DNA from: DRVP01 sp964604045
GTDB lineage: Archaea; Thermoproteota; Bathyarchaeia; Bathyarchaeales; Bathycorpusculaceae
Assembly (NCBI GenBank): GCA_964604045.1
Contig: CAZRXM010000041.1
Coordinates: 1-9,551 of the forward strand
Reading direction: 5' to 3'
DNA length: 9,551 bases
Shown piece by piece: positions 1 through 7,299 of the stretch. Made by a program: the position numbers and the translations under genes. Under the pieces are notes generated by a model. The model saw nothing but the letters and a program-made list of their open reading frames with translations. It was not told the origin of the DNA and ran no database searches. Position 1 is the stretch's first letter. The number at the start of each line of letters is the position of its first letter.

Positions 1-57
1 CGTTAAATGGATAGATAGCTTCAACATTTTGCAGCAAAAATAACACTGACTCCAGTT
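1..57 (-). terminator. pheT 3' flank with weak oligo-T terminator candidate
   Basis: This short stretch lies downstream of the pheT stop codon. On the minus strand a run of five T (positions 40-36) follows the stop by about 17 bases. Archaeal transcription often ends at oligo-T tracts without a hairpin, so this could be the end of the pheS-pheT transcript. The run is short and no stem is visible. No gene can be supported in these bases. Confidence 0.25.
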
Positions 58-1740
58 TTATTTTCTATTTCCTTTCTCAGTTTTTCGTATCAGCCATTCT
101 AGGTCTATTTCGAGGGCAGCGGTTGGATTTTCAATTTCAAAATTGTTTAGTACTTGTGGGTGAATTTCGCCTAAAACGCCTACCTGTTTTTTGTCTACGT
201 AAATGGATGCTGTTCGCCCCTCTAGAAAACTTGGGTGTTTAGTCTCTTTTATTTGCCAGTCCACAACCCCTATGTTGGCTAGAAACGCGTCGCACACAGA
301 CCTTATTTCAGTGTAGTTGGCTGTGGAGTGGCATATCACAGCAGCCAAGTGCAAGCGTCTTTCGCACATGGTTTCGAGACGTCTGTTTATTTTCGCTACG
401 TCGGATACTTCGAAAAGCTTTTGAGGATAGCTTTCATGCTTGTTCTCGGCTAGGTTCTTTAAAACCCCAGGTAGAAGCATCTCCCTCATTATGGTGTATT
501 CAGCTGACACCGGGTTGGCTATGCGCACAGGGTTTTTGGGCTTCAAACTCATAAGCTCGTAGTGGACCCGCTCGTTTGTCAAAGTGAAGTTCATAACTTC
601 TAGGAAGCCTAAGCCTGTCATGATTTGGCGGACTGTTTCCGCTAGCCTAGTAGCAGGATGTTTTTGGCCGACCGTCACGGCGACTGGTATTGTTGGCTCA
701 AGCCTATAGTAACCGTAGCCTATGGCGACTTCTTCGACAAGGTCTATTTCATGCATTACATCGATGCGGTATGGCGGGATGGCTACCTCCAAAACATCCC
801 CCTCAACGGGTTTGACGCCCAGCCGGCACTTCCGTAAACATCGGGCAACCTCGTCCACGGAAAGTTTCGAGCCGAGCATTTTGTTGGCGTAGCTGATCCT
901 AAGCTTCATCTTTTCCGGTTCAAGGTTGGGCGAAACCAGAGTGCGGTCTGGATAACACACCGTAACTTTTTCTAATTTGCCGCCCATGTCCGCAAGCGCC
1001 GTCGCTAAAACTTTTAGGCTTTTCTCCACAGCCTCGAGGCTAGGCCCGGTGACGTCCAAAAAAAGGTTCCGCGTTTTCTCGTCAACTCTTGTTAATTCGC
1101 CGTTTATTATGGGCGGCATGGATAACACCTGTCCATGTTTATCAATGAGCAATGGATATCTAGACGCCCAGTCGACAAGGTGACGGTAGGCCACACCCTT
1201 TTCATGTTTTTCCAAAATCTCTTTGGGCGTCATCATCTCTGTTTTGCCCAGCGGCACAAATTTAACGCTTGTAGGCTCCACGGTCGTGTATGTGAAGGGC
1301 GGCTCCACAGCGTCCAGGTTGTGGATGCCTATAGAGGCCTTTTTACGGTTTCGCCCAACACCCCAGTGGAGGTCTTCCTGCATTTCCATAAGCTCAACAA
1401 CAACGTCCTCGTCGAGCTTGACGTCGCGGACGACGGCTGCCAACATGTACGGCCTAACGGCTGCAACGGTGCTGTCAACGTTTAGGACTATTTTTGGAGG
1501 TTCAGCCTGATATTCGGGCAATCCCGTTTCCAGCTCAAGGAAGCCCTTTAAGGCGCGGGCTACACCTACGTGGCTGCAGAAGTCTATGCGGTTTGGGTTA
1601 TATTCGACCTTAACATAATCCTCGCCTACCTCTTCCAAGTCGAAGCCGAGCCATGGCAGCCACCTCGTTAACTCCTCAACGTTTACAGGTTTACCTAGAA
1701 ACTTTGCCAGTTTCTCCACCTGAAGCCTTATTACCGGCAT
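58..1740 (-). CDS. pheT: Phenylalanyl-tRNA synthetase beta subunit (archaeal type)
   Basis: Second subunit of the cytoplasmic (alpha-beta)2 PheRS, which attaches Phe to tRNA-Phe; in this family the beta subunit carries the B3/4 editing domain that removes mischarged Tyr. The 560 residues match the short archaeal/eukaryotic form rather than the ~800-residue bacterial one, and no N-terminal EMAP/OB tRNA-binding module is seen. Order: N-terminal region with the NPNRIDFCSHVGVARAL motif (residues 48-64), B3/4-like region (about 90-235), B5 domain (about 275-350, with PPYRIDVMHEIDLVEE at 322-337 holding the acidic residues typical of that domain), then a class II-like catalytically inactive fold (about 360-555). 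The ATG start overlaps the end of pheS by 10 bases and has GGAGG (minus strand, positions 1753-1749) eight bases upstream, so translation is probably coupled to pheS. No damage is visible. Confidence 0.95.
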   Translation of the reverse strand: MPVIRLQVEKLAKFLGKPVNVEELTRWLPWLGFDLEEVGEDYVKVEYNPNRIDFCSHVGVARALKGFLELETGLPEYQAEPPKIVLNVDSTVAAVRPYMLAAVVRDVKLDEDVVVELMEMQEDLHWGVGRNRKKASIGIHNLDAVEPPFTYTTVEPTSVKFVPLGKTEMMTPKEILEKHEKGVAYRHLVDWASRYPLLIDKHGQVLSMPPIINGELTRVDEKTRNLFLDVTGPSLEAVEKSLKVLATALADMGGKLEKVTVCYPDRTLVSPNLEPEKMKLRISYANKMLGSKLSVDEVARCLRKCRLGVKPVEGDVLEVAIPPYRIDVMHEIDLVEEVAIGYGYYRLEPTIPVAVTVGQKHPATRLAETVRQIMTGLGFLEVMNFTLTNERVHYELMSLKPKNPVRIANPVSAEYTIMREMLLPGVLKNLAENKHESYPQKLFEVSDVAKINRRLETMCERRLHLAAVICHSTANYTEIRSVCDAFLANIGVVDWQIKETKHPSFLEGRTASIYVDKKQVGVLGEIHPQVLNNFEIENPTAALEIDLEWLIRKTEKGNRK

Positions 1741-3239
1741 AAAGGTGTCCTCCTAAGCCAGCCAATCTTGTTCGCGTATAACATGCGAATATCATCTAAA
1801 CCAAGCTCTATCATGGCTAAACGTTCCAAGCCTCCGCCCCAAGCCAGAACGGGGCATTTAATGCCCATGGGCGCTAAAACTTCGGGGCGGAACATGCCCA
1901 TGCCGCACAGCTCTACCCAACGCTTAAGTTTGGGGTGGTAGGCCACTGCTTGTGCTGAAGGCTCCGTGTAGGGGAAGTAGCTTGGCCAAAACTCAATCTT
2001 CTCAATGCCGAATTTGGTATAGAACATTTTTAACGTGCCCATTAAATCCCTAAGTGTGGCCTTCTTGTCAACTATGATGCCTTCAATCTGATGGAACTCC
2101 GCCAAATGTCTATATGTGACCTGCTCGTTGCGGTAAACCCTGTCTACGGAAAAAACTTTTATCGGTGGCTTCTTGTGGGTTGCCAAATACTTTATAGTTT
2201 CAGCCGTCGTATGCGTTCTTAAAACAAGCTTTTTGGCCTCCTCGGGACTCCATTTGTAGCCCCAGCCCTTAGAACCCGTAATCCACCCGCCCTCGTGAGT
2301 TTTCGCCACTGCGTCCACAAGCCTTTTCGAGGGCAGTCGGCCGGTTTGGGGATTGGCTAGGTAAAACGTGTCCATCATCTCGCGGGCTGGATGGTCTTGA
2401 GGCTGGAAAAGGGCGTCAAAATTCCAAAAGGCCGTCTCCACCAGTGGTCCACGAATTTCCGTGAAGCCCATCTCCAAGAAAATTTCGCGGACGCGTTGAA
2501 TAATCTGCTGCAGCGGGTGCGTTTTACCCGGGTGAACTGCGGGACCTGGTGCTGTCACATCAAACTTTGTTAGCTTTACGTTTCGCCATCGGCCCGAAAC
2601 TATCAGTTCGGGCGTAAGCTGCGTGACTTCCTCAGCTACTTCCAAGCCTTTTTTGGCTAATCGCCATCCTTCCTCAGTTAGCTCTAGTTCACGATAAACT
2701 TTCTCCTCAATTTCAACCAGGTTGCGTTTTCGAAGGGTTTCCAAAACCTTTTTAAGGTTCTCGCCTAGATCTTCAACCTTCACGGAGCGTTTTTCGAATA
2801 CTGTGGCCAAGAGCTTCTCGTCTTCTCCGAGAGGCGGCTCGACTTCCACGTTTAACGTGCATTTTTTATCCCTTATAGCACCCCAATTCTTCTTTTTAAG
2901 CCAACCCAAAGCTATTGGAACCATTTCGGCCTCCAAATCCGCTTCCTTCACGGCTTCGTCCACACCTGCTTCGCCGCCAAGCCTTAACAAAGCGCGAAGT
3001 AAACGGCGTTCCGGCAAGCCATATTGTGCGTAGTATTCGCCCTCTTCGCTTAAAGCGGCAACTTTCCACCGCCTTTCGTGAACTTTAACAAGCCCCCTCT
3101 CAGAGAGGGTTAGAGCAGCCCTCATGACAGCTGCGTGGGCCAAGCCTCCTTTTTCGGCTATATCCTCTATAGAGGCTCTTCCGTTAAGAGTCCTCAAAAC
3201 CATCAAAGTCTTTTTCTCGTGAAGTCTTAAACCAGCCAT
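1731..3239 (-). CDS. pheS: Phenylalanyl-tRNA synthetase alpha subunit (archaeal type)
   Basis: Catalytic subunit of PheRS; activates Phe with ATP and transfers it to tRNA-Phe. The 502 residues fit the archaeal/eukaryotic alpha subunit. Residues 1 to about 200 look like tandem winged-helix modules, the tRNA-contacting N-terminus known in this branch (for example the repeated LTEEGW and LSEEGE turns near 63-68 and 187-192). The class II core follows: motif 1 around GFTEIRGPLVE (258-268), the QPQDHPARE segment (279-287), motif 2 from VFSVDRVYRNE (362-372) to EFHQIEG (381-387), and motif 3 at GGGLERLAM (468-476). The ATG start has a weak upstream GGGTG five bases away. It is the first gene of a two-gene operon with pheT and is divergent from trpS. 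Confidence 0.96.
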   Translation of the reverse strand: MAGLRLHEKKTLMVLRTLNGRASIEDIAEKGGLAHAAVMRAALTLSERGLVKVHERRWKVAALSEEGEYYAQYGLPERRLLRALLRLGGEAGVDEAVKEADLEAEMVPIALGWLKKKNWGAIRDKKCTLNVEVEPPLGEDEKLLATVFEKRSVKVEDLGENLKKVLETLRKRNLVEIEEKVYRELELTEEGWRLAKKGLEVAEEVTQLTPELIVSGRWRNVKLTKFDVTAPGPAVHPGKTHPLQQIIQRVREIFLEMGFTEIRGPLVETAFWNFDALFQPQDHPAREMMDTFYLANPQTGRLPSKRLVDAVAKTHEGGWITGSKGWGYKWSPEEAKKLVLRTHTTAETIKYLATHKKPPIKVFSVDRVYRNEQVTYRHLAEFHQIEGIIVDKKATLRDLMGTLKMFYTKFGIEKIEFWPSYFPYTEPSAQAVAYHPKLKRWVELCGMGMFRPEVLAPMGIKCPVLAWGGGLERLAMIELGLDDIRMLYANKIGWLRRTPLCR

Positions 3240-3305
3240 TTAAGCACCCAAACCGCCTTTGTGATCCTTAACCGCGCTGGGATGCTTACATAGAAGCCTT
3301 TGAGA

Positions 3306-3315
3306 CTTTTTAAGC
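3306..3315 (-). promoter_or_regulatory. Candidate TATA box for pheS-pheT
   Basis: On the minus strand the sequence GCTTAAAAAG resembles an archaeal TATA element. It lies about 70 bases before the pheS ATG, which would put transcription start roughly 40-50 bases upstream of the gene. This is judged by eye only; no initiation site can be seen directly. Confidence 0.35.
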
Positions 3316-3404
3316 TATACCCGTCAAAAACCGAAACAGCGAGACGCTTTACGGAAATTGGTGGGGCATCCCTTCACCCGGCGATAACAATGGAAGAGCG
3401 AACC

Positions 3405-3417
3405 GCATATTTATAGG
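3405..3417 (+). promoter_or_regulatory. Candidate TATA box for trpS
   Basis: GCATATTTATAGG is a good archaeal TATA-like match on the trpS side of the divergent intergenic region. It predicts a transcription start near 3438 and a leader of about 60 bases. A second, weaker AT-rich candidate (AAAACTTAATAC, around 3439-3450) would give a shorter leader, so the choice between them is open. Confidence 0.4.
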
Positions 3418-3501
3418 TTATTCCAGAAGCCGCTTCACAAAACTTAATACAAGTGGTTGAAAAGTATTAGAAGCCGAAGAAACCTTTAAAGAGGGCGCAG
3501 T

Positions 3502-4632
3502 TTGGCTGGCGAAGAACGAAGCGAAATGGTTGTCACTCCTTGGGAGGTTAGGGGCAAGGTAGACTATGAACGTTTAATCCGCGAGTTTGGGACCCAACCC
3601 ATAACTGAGGAGCTGCTGCGAAGGATAGCTAAACACACTGGTGGGCTTCACCTCCAGCTTAGGCGTAAAATCTTTTTCTCCCACAGAGACCTCGACACGG
3701 TTTTAGACCTTTACGAAAGGGGGACGCACTTCGTCCTATACACGGGTAGGGGACCTTCTGGGCCTGTTCACATAGGACATCTTGTTCCATGGATTTTCAC
3801 TCGGCATTTACAAGAGAAGTTCGGAACAAGGCTTTATTTCCAGATGACGGATGACGAGAAGTTCGTTGTGGACGACGAGCTTAGGCTTGAGGACACGAGG
3901 CATTTTGCCTACGAAAACGCTTTAGACTTAATTGCCTTAGGCTTTGAGCCCGAGGACACCTACATAATCTTCGACGTTGAGGACATCGGCATGCTCTACG
4001 ACATAGCCCTCGAGGTGGCTAAAAGAATAACCTTTTCCACGGCGAAGGCGACCTTCGGTTTTCAGGAAAGCACAAACATCGGGTGGATTTTCTGGCCGGC
4101 GATACAGGCGGTTCCATGCTTCCTTCACACCAAACTCACAGGCGAAAATGTTCCTGCGCTTATTCCAGCAGCCATAGACCAAGACCCTTACTGGAGGATT
4201 ACTAGGGACGTGGCGCCTAAACTAGGCTACTACAAGCCAGCCCAAATTCACTGCCGCTTTCTGCCTGGGCTGGGTGCGGGCGGAAAAATGAGCGCTTCAG
4301 AGCCTGAAACATCCATATTCACCACAGACCCGCCTGAAGCGGTTAGGCGTAAGATTTGGAATGCTTTCACCGGCGGCAGACCCACTGTGGCTGAACAACG
4401 TAGGCTGGGCGGAGACCCGACCGTATGCTCTGTCTTCCAGTACTTCTACTTCCTTTTCGAAGACGACGACGACAGATTAGCAGAGAGGGAGCGCATGTGC
4501 AGGGCCGGCGAAATCCTTTGCGGTGAATGCAAAACGGAACTAACCGAAAGGGTTTTGACGTTCTTGACGGAGCATCAGAGGCGGCGGGAGAAGGCCAGAA
4601 ACATAATACACAAGTTCCATCTAAAACGCTAG
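3502..4632 (+). CDS. trpS: Tryptophanyl-tRNA synthetase (archaeal/eukaryotic type)
   Basis: Class I synthetase that charges tRNA-Trp in the cytoplasm. The 376 residues fit the archaeal/eukaryotic TrpRS group, which is larger than the bacterial ~330-residue form. The HIGH-type motif is PSGPVHIGH (85-93), the KMSKS-type motif is KMSAS (262-266), and the IDQDPYWRITRDV segment (225-237) and the GGDPTVCSVFQYFYF segment (303-317) are typical of this branch. The start is taken as TTG at 3502 because GAGGG (3491-3495) sits six bases before it. An ATG eight codons further in (3526) has no clear ribosome-binding site and is the alternative. The gene is divergent from pheS and is followed closely by a flavin-binding gene. 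Confidence 0.95.
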   Translation: MAGEERSEMVVTPWEVRGKVDYERLIREFGTQPITEELLRRIAKHTGGLHLQLRRKIFFSHRDLDTVLDLYERGTHFVLYTGRGPSGPVHIGHLVPWIFTRHLQEKFGTRLYFQMTDDEKFVVDDELRLEDTRHFAYENALDLIALGFEPEDTYIIFDVEDIGMLYDIALEVAKRITFSTAKATFGFQESTNIGWIFWPAIQAVPCFLHTKLTGENVPALIPAAIDQDPYWRITRDVAPKLGYYKPAQIHCRFLPGLGAGGKMSASEPETSIFTTDPPEAVRRKIWNAFTGGRPTVAEQRRLGGDPTVCSVFQYFYFLFEDDDDRLAERERMCRAGEILCGECKTELTERVLTFLTEHQRRREKARNIIHKFHLKR

Positions 4633-4643
4633 GAGGGGGCTGA

Positions 4644-5213
4644 ATGAGGGAGAAAAAAGTCGTCAACGTTGGCTTGTCAAACGCTTACAGACTTGTCCAC
4701 CCCATGCACACGGTTCTCGTTTCATGCGCCGGCAAGGATGGGAAACCAAACATTATAACGCTGGCATGGGCCATGCCAACCTCCATTAACCCGCCGCTGG
4801 TCGCCGTGAGCATTGCACCCCACAGGTTCTCGTACACCCTCATCGAGGAAACCGGCGAGTTCGTGGTGAACATTCCAACCATGGAAATTCTAAACGCAAC
4901 CTTTTACTGCGGAAGAGTAAGCGGAAGAGACCACGACAAGTTTAAGGGGGCTGGCTTGACACCGCTACCGGCTAGGCGGGTTAAGCCTCCAATAATTAAG
5001 GAGTGCGTCGCCCACTTGGAGTGTAAGCTTTACAGCAAATGTCCAACAGGAGACCATACAATATTCGTGGGCGAAGTTGTGGAAGCCTACGCCGAAAAAG
5101 AATGCTTCAGTGAGGTTGGCGGCTACGACCTTGAAAGGGCGAGAATGGTCTTTCATCTCGGCGGAAATGAGTTCGCAACCCTTGAACCAAAAATTTACAG
5201 GCCGAAAATTTAA
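4644..5213 (+). CDS. Flavin reductase-like FMN-binding protein
   Basis: A 189-residue protein of the flavin reductase-like/flavoredoxin family, soluble proteins that bind FMN and usually act in NAD(P)H- or ferredoxin-linked flavin reduction; the true substrate cannot be told from sequence. Visible features are the HPMHTVLVSCAGKDGKPN opening (19-36), the TLAWAMPTSINPP segment (39-51), SIAPHRFSYTLI (56-67), GEFVVNIPT (71-79), the CGRVSGRDHDKF segment (89-100) and GDHTIFVGEVV (136-146), in the order expected for the split-barrel fold. It begins 11 bases after the trpS stop with a strong GGAGGGGG ribosome-binding site and four-base spacing, so it is probably co-transcribed with trpS. No functional link to tryptophan charging is obvious. 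No membrane segments are seen. Confidence 0.88.
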   Translation: MREKKVVNVGLSNAYRLVHPMHTVLVSCAGKDGKPNIITLAWAMPTSINPPLVAVSIAPHRFSYTLIEETGEFVVNIPTMEILNATFYCGRVSGRDHDKFKGAGLTPLPARRVKPPIIKECVAHLECKLYSKCPTGDHTIFVGEVVEAYAEKECFSEVGGYDLERARMVFHLGGNEFATLEPKIYRPKI

Positions 5214-5224
5214 AAATGAGGGGT

Positions 5225-5896
5225 TTAGAACTCGAAGCTTTCTCCTGGGTTTAAAACTACAACCTTAACCTTTGCCGCCTTTTTCTTCACCTTCTCCACA
5301 AAATCGTCTGCCGACTGGGTTAGAATCGGGAAAGTTTTGTAGTGCATTGGTATGACGGCTTTAGGCTTTAAGAGTTTAACGGCTTCAGCGGCTTCTGAGA
5401 CGCCCATAGTGTAGTATCCGCCTATGGGTAAGAGCGCCAAATCCAGCTTGTACAGCTGCCCAATAAGCTTCATGTCTGTGAAAAGGCCCGTGTCCCCAGC
5501 GTGGTAAACGGTTTTGCCTTCTCCCTCCACTATAACCCCTGTGGGTGACCCCTTCGAACTCGTGTGGAAAGCCTGCACCATGTGCAGTTTTATACCCTTC
5601 ACTTCCACGCATCCGCCGATGTTAAACCCAACAACATTTTTAACCCCATTTTCACTGGCGTAGTTTCCAAGCTCAAAGGTTGAAGCGAAGGTGGCTCCCG
5701 TGCGTTTGCATATGGCTACAGCGTCGCCCAAGTGGTCACCATGGTCGTGTGTGACGTAGACAACATCCACCCTGTTTATCTCTGAAGCTTTCATTGGCGC
5801 CAAGGGGTTTCCGTCAAGCCACGGGTCTATAAGAACGGTTTTCCCGGCTAAATCAAGCTGGAAGGCTGCGTGTCCAAACCATGTAACCTTCGCCAT
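5225..5896 (-). CDS. UPF0173-type metal-dependent hydrolase (metallo-beta-lactamase fold)
   Basis: A 223-residue cytoplasmic metallo-beta-lactamase-fold protein, the usual length of the UPF0173 metal-dependent hydrolase group. The zinc-binding signature is THDHGDH (49-55: His50, His52, Asp54, His55), with His111 in AFHTSSKGSPTG, Asp135 in HAGDTGLF and His185 in PMHYKTFP completing the dinuclear site. The N-terminal WFGHAAFQ and LIDPWLDGNP are also typical. The physiological substrate of this family is not settled. The ATG start is supported by GGAGG (minus strand, 5908-5904) seven bases upstream. The stop lies 11 bases from the convergent flavin-binding gene, leaving almost no room for terminators. 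The gene is divergent from methionine aminopeptidase. Confidence 0.92.
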   Translation of the reverse strand: MAKVTWFGHAAFQLDLAGKTVLIDPWLDGNPLAPMKASEINRVDVVYVTHDHGDHLGDAVAICKRTGATFASTFELGNYASENGVKNVVGFNIGGCVEVKGIKLHMVQAFHTSSKGSPTGVIVEGEGKTVYHAGDTGLFTDMKLIGQLYKLDLALLPIGGYYTMGVSEAAEAVKLLKPKAVIPMHYKTFPILTQSADDFVEKVKKKAAKVKVVVLNPGESFEF

Positions 5897-5917
5897 CCCA
5901 CCGCCTCCGCAATCAAA

Positions 5918-5927
5918 CCTTTTAAGG
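5918..5927 (+). promoter_or_regulatory. Candidate TATA box for map
   Basis: CCTTTTAAGG is a self-complementary TATA-like element about 50 bases before the map TTG start. It predicts transcription start near 5947, just before the GGAGG at 5956-5960, giving a leader of about 25 bases. It is positioned face to face with the candidate for the hydrolase gene. Confidence 0.4.
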
Positions 5928-5936
5928 CTGTGTTTT

Positions 5937-5948
5937 GGTTAATAAAGG
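5937..5948 (-). promoter_or_regulatory. Candidate TATA box for the UPF0173 hydrolase gene
   Basis: On the minus strand CCTTTATTAACC resembles an archaeal TATA element. It predicts transcription start near 5918 and a leader of about 20 bases that holds the GGAGG ribosome-binding site. The predicted start falls on the map TATA candidate, so the two promoters would overlap. Confidence 0.4.
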
Positions 5949-5972
5949 TTAAAGTGGAGGCAAACTGAAAGT

Positions 5973-6869
5973 TTGGACGAAGAAGTTGTTAGAAAGCTCC
6001 GCGAATCTGGAAGAATTCTCCGCGAAACCCGCGAGGAGCTTAAGGGTTTTGTCCGGGAAAACATGCCCATAATCAAAGTCTGCGAAAAAGCCGAGGAGCT
6101 CATAAAAAAGAAGGGTGCAAAGCCAGCCTTCCCATGCAACGTTTCAATAAACGAGATAGCCGCCCACTACACTTCGCCGCCGGGCGACAAAAGAACTATT
6201 CCAGAGAACTCTTTAGTGAAGGTGGACATAGGCGCCCACGTAGACGGATACGTGACGGACACAGCCGTAACAGTCTGCTTCAACCATGAACTTCGAGACA
6301 TGGTGGAGACAGCTGAACAAGCCTTAAAAAAGGCCATTGAAACAATCCAGCCGAACATGTCCACGTCCAAAATCGGAGCAGTTATCGAACAAGCCATAAA
6401 ATCCAGAGGGTACAAGCCCGTATCAAACTTGACCGGGCATCAAGTTGGCAGATACCTAGTGCACGCTGGGTCATCCTTGCCCAACGTGGCACACATATCT
6501 ATTACAAAGGTTAGGCTGGGCGAGGCTTACGCTGTCGAACCCTTCGTCACAGTTCAAAACGCCGTGGGAAAGGTGGAGGAAAGCAGTGAGGTAACTATAT
6601 TCCGTTTTGTGAAACAGAAGCCTCTAAAAAACCCCTACGCTAAAAAGCTCCTCGCATACATTGAGGAAAACTTTAGGACTTTGCCATTCGCTGAAAGGTG
6701 GCTTCAGGACGTTGTACCCCAAGAACATTATCGGGAGGCTTTTCGCGAGCTCCTTGTTTCAAAGGCTGTTGTGGGCTACCCCGTTTTCGTCGAAGCTAGC
6801 GGAAAACCCGTAGCTCAAGCGGAACACACGGTTCTAATTGTTGAAGACGGCTGTTTGGTTCTAACCTAA
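5973..6869 (+). CDS. map: Methionine aminopeptidase, type II (archaeal)
   Basis: Removes the initiator Met from nascent proteins in the cytoplasm. The 298 residues match the archaeal type II enzyme. All expected metal ligands are seen: Asp85 in VKVDIGAHVDG, Asp96 in VTDTAVTV, His156 in LTGHQVGRY, Glu189 in AVEPFVTV and Glu284 in QAEHTVLIVEDG; His65 and His164 match the additional active-site histidines. The spacing agrees with what is known for the Pyrococcus enzyme. A helical subdomain insert, the type II hallmark, lies at about 215-265. The start is TTG at 5973: GGAGG (5956-5960) is 12 bases upstream, rather long, but an in-frame stop at 5943 and the lack of other start codons between leave it as the only reasonable choice. 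The stop codon overlaps that of the convergent downstream gene by four bases. Confidence 0.95.
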   Translation: MDEEVVRKLRESGRILRETREELKGFVRENMPIIKVCEKAEELIKKKGAKPAFPCNVSINEIAAHYTSPPGDKRTIPENSLVKVDIGAHVDGYVTDTAVTVCFNHELRDMVETAEQALKKAIETIQPNMSTSKIGAVIEQAIKSRGYKPVSNLTGHQVGRYLVHAGSSLPNVAHISITKVRLGEAYAVEPFVTVQNAVGKVEESSEVTIFRFVKQKPLKNPYAKKLLAYIEENFRTLPFAERWLQDVVPQEHYREAFRELLVSKAVVGYPVFVEASGKPVAQAEHTVLIVEDGCLVLT

Positions 6870-7285
6870 AAGGGGAAGGAAGGCTTACCCTTCTCTCGAA
6901 CCTCTCTGTAAATAGCGGTTATCAACATTTTCTCATTGCACTTCTGGCAGACGTCCACCTCTTTAAATATGTAGTCGCCGCGTTGGAACTCCCTGACTGT
7001 TTTGAAGCCGCATTTTCTACACTCGATGGTCGTCGTTATAGGCGGCAGCTCGATTCTTAAACGTATCAACCGCTGCCTCAGCTGGAAAAGCATGTATGTG
7101 CCCGCCGCCACACCTATGAAGCCAACAAGCAGCAGAACCATGGCAACTTCATGTTCGCCTGAAAGATAGAACTGAAGCGAATTGGCTAAAGCCATGACGG
7201 CTATAACTAGGGTTATGAATATTGCCATCAAGACGAATGGTGAAACTTTCACAGCCGACTGCTGTTCGGAAGAGTTTTGGCTCAA
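6866..7285 (-). CDS. Small two-helix membrane protein with C-terminal zinc ribbon
   Basis: I do not recognise a named family. From the preferred start the protein has 139 residues: a polar N-terminus (1-14), a hydrophobic helix (about 15-36), a short polar loop, a second helix (about 47-68), a basic stretch (QLRQRLIRLR), and a ribbon-like domain with two CxxC pairs (Cys89/Cys92 and Cys113/Cys116) that probably binds zinc on the cytoplasmic side. I prefer TTG at 7285 because GAGG (minus strand, 7297-7294) is eight bases upstream and it starts 14 bases after the end of the DUF1512 gene. A longer in-frame version from TTG at 7336 would overlap that gene by 37 bases and has no good ribosome-binding site. 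It probably shares a transcript with the DUF1512 gene, which suggests a joint membrane role of unknown kind. Confidence 0.72.
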   Translation of the reverse strand: MSQNSSEQQSAVKVSPFVLMAIFITLVIAVMALANSLQFYLSGEHEVAMVLLLVGFIGVAAGTYMLFQLRQRLIRLRIELPPITTTIECRKCGFKTVREFQRGDYIFKEVDVCQKCNEKMLITAIYREVREKGKPSFPF

Positions 7286-7299
7286 GGTATTTTCCTCGC

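Noticed and set aside
1135..1510. Plus-strand open frames opposite pheT
   Set aside because: They are antisense to a fully conserved synthetase subunit, have no recognisable domains, and are explained by the codon bias of the real gene on the other strand.
3279..3372. A possible tRNA or structured RNA closed by GGGATGC / GCATCCC in the pheS-trpS gap
   Set aside because: The ends could form a seven-base acceptor-like stem, but neither strand shows a T-arm with the GTTCRANTC pattern, a D-arm or an anticodon stem. The interior is unlike a tRNA, even allowing for an intron.
3425..3476. Direct repeat AGAAGCCG at 3425-3432 and 3469-3476 upstream of trpS
   Set aside because: Two eight-base copies 44 bases apart are not enough to call an operator; similar short repeats occur by chance in this composition.
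5213..5225. A bidirectional terminator between the convergent flavin-binding and hydrolase genes
   Set aside because: Only 11 bases separate the stops and there is no stem or strong oligo-T run on either strand.
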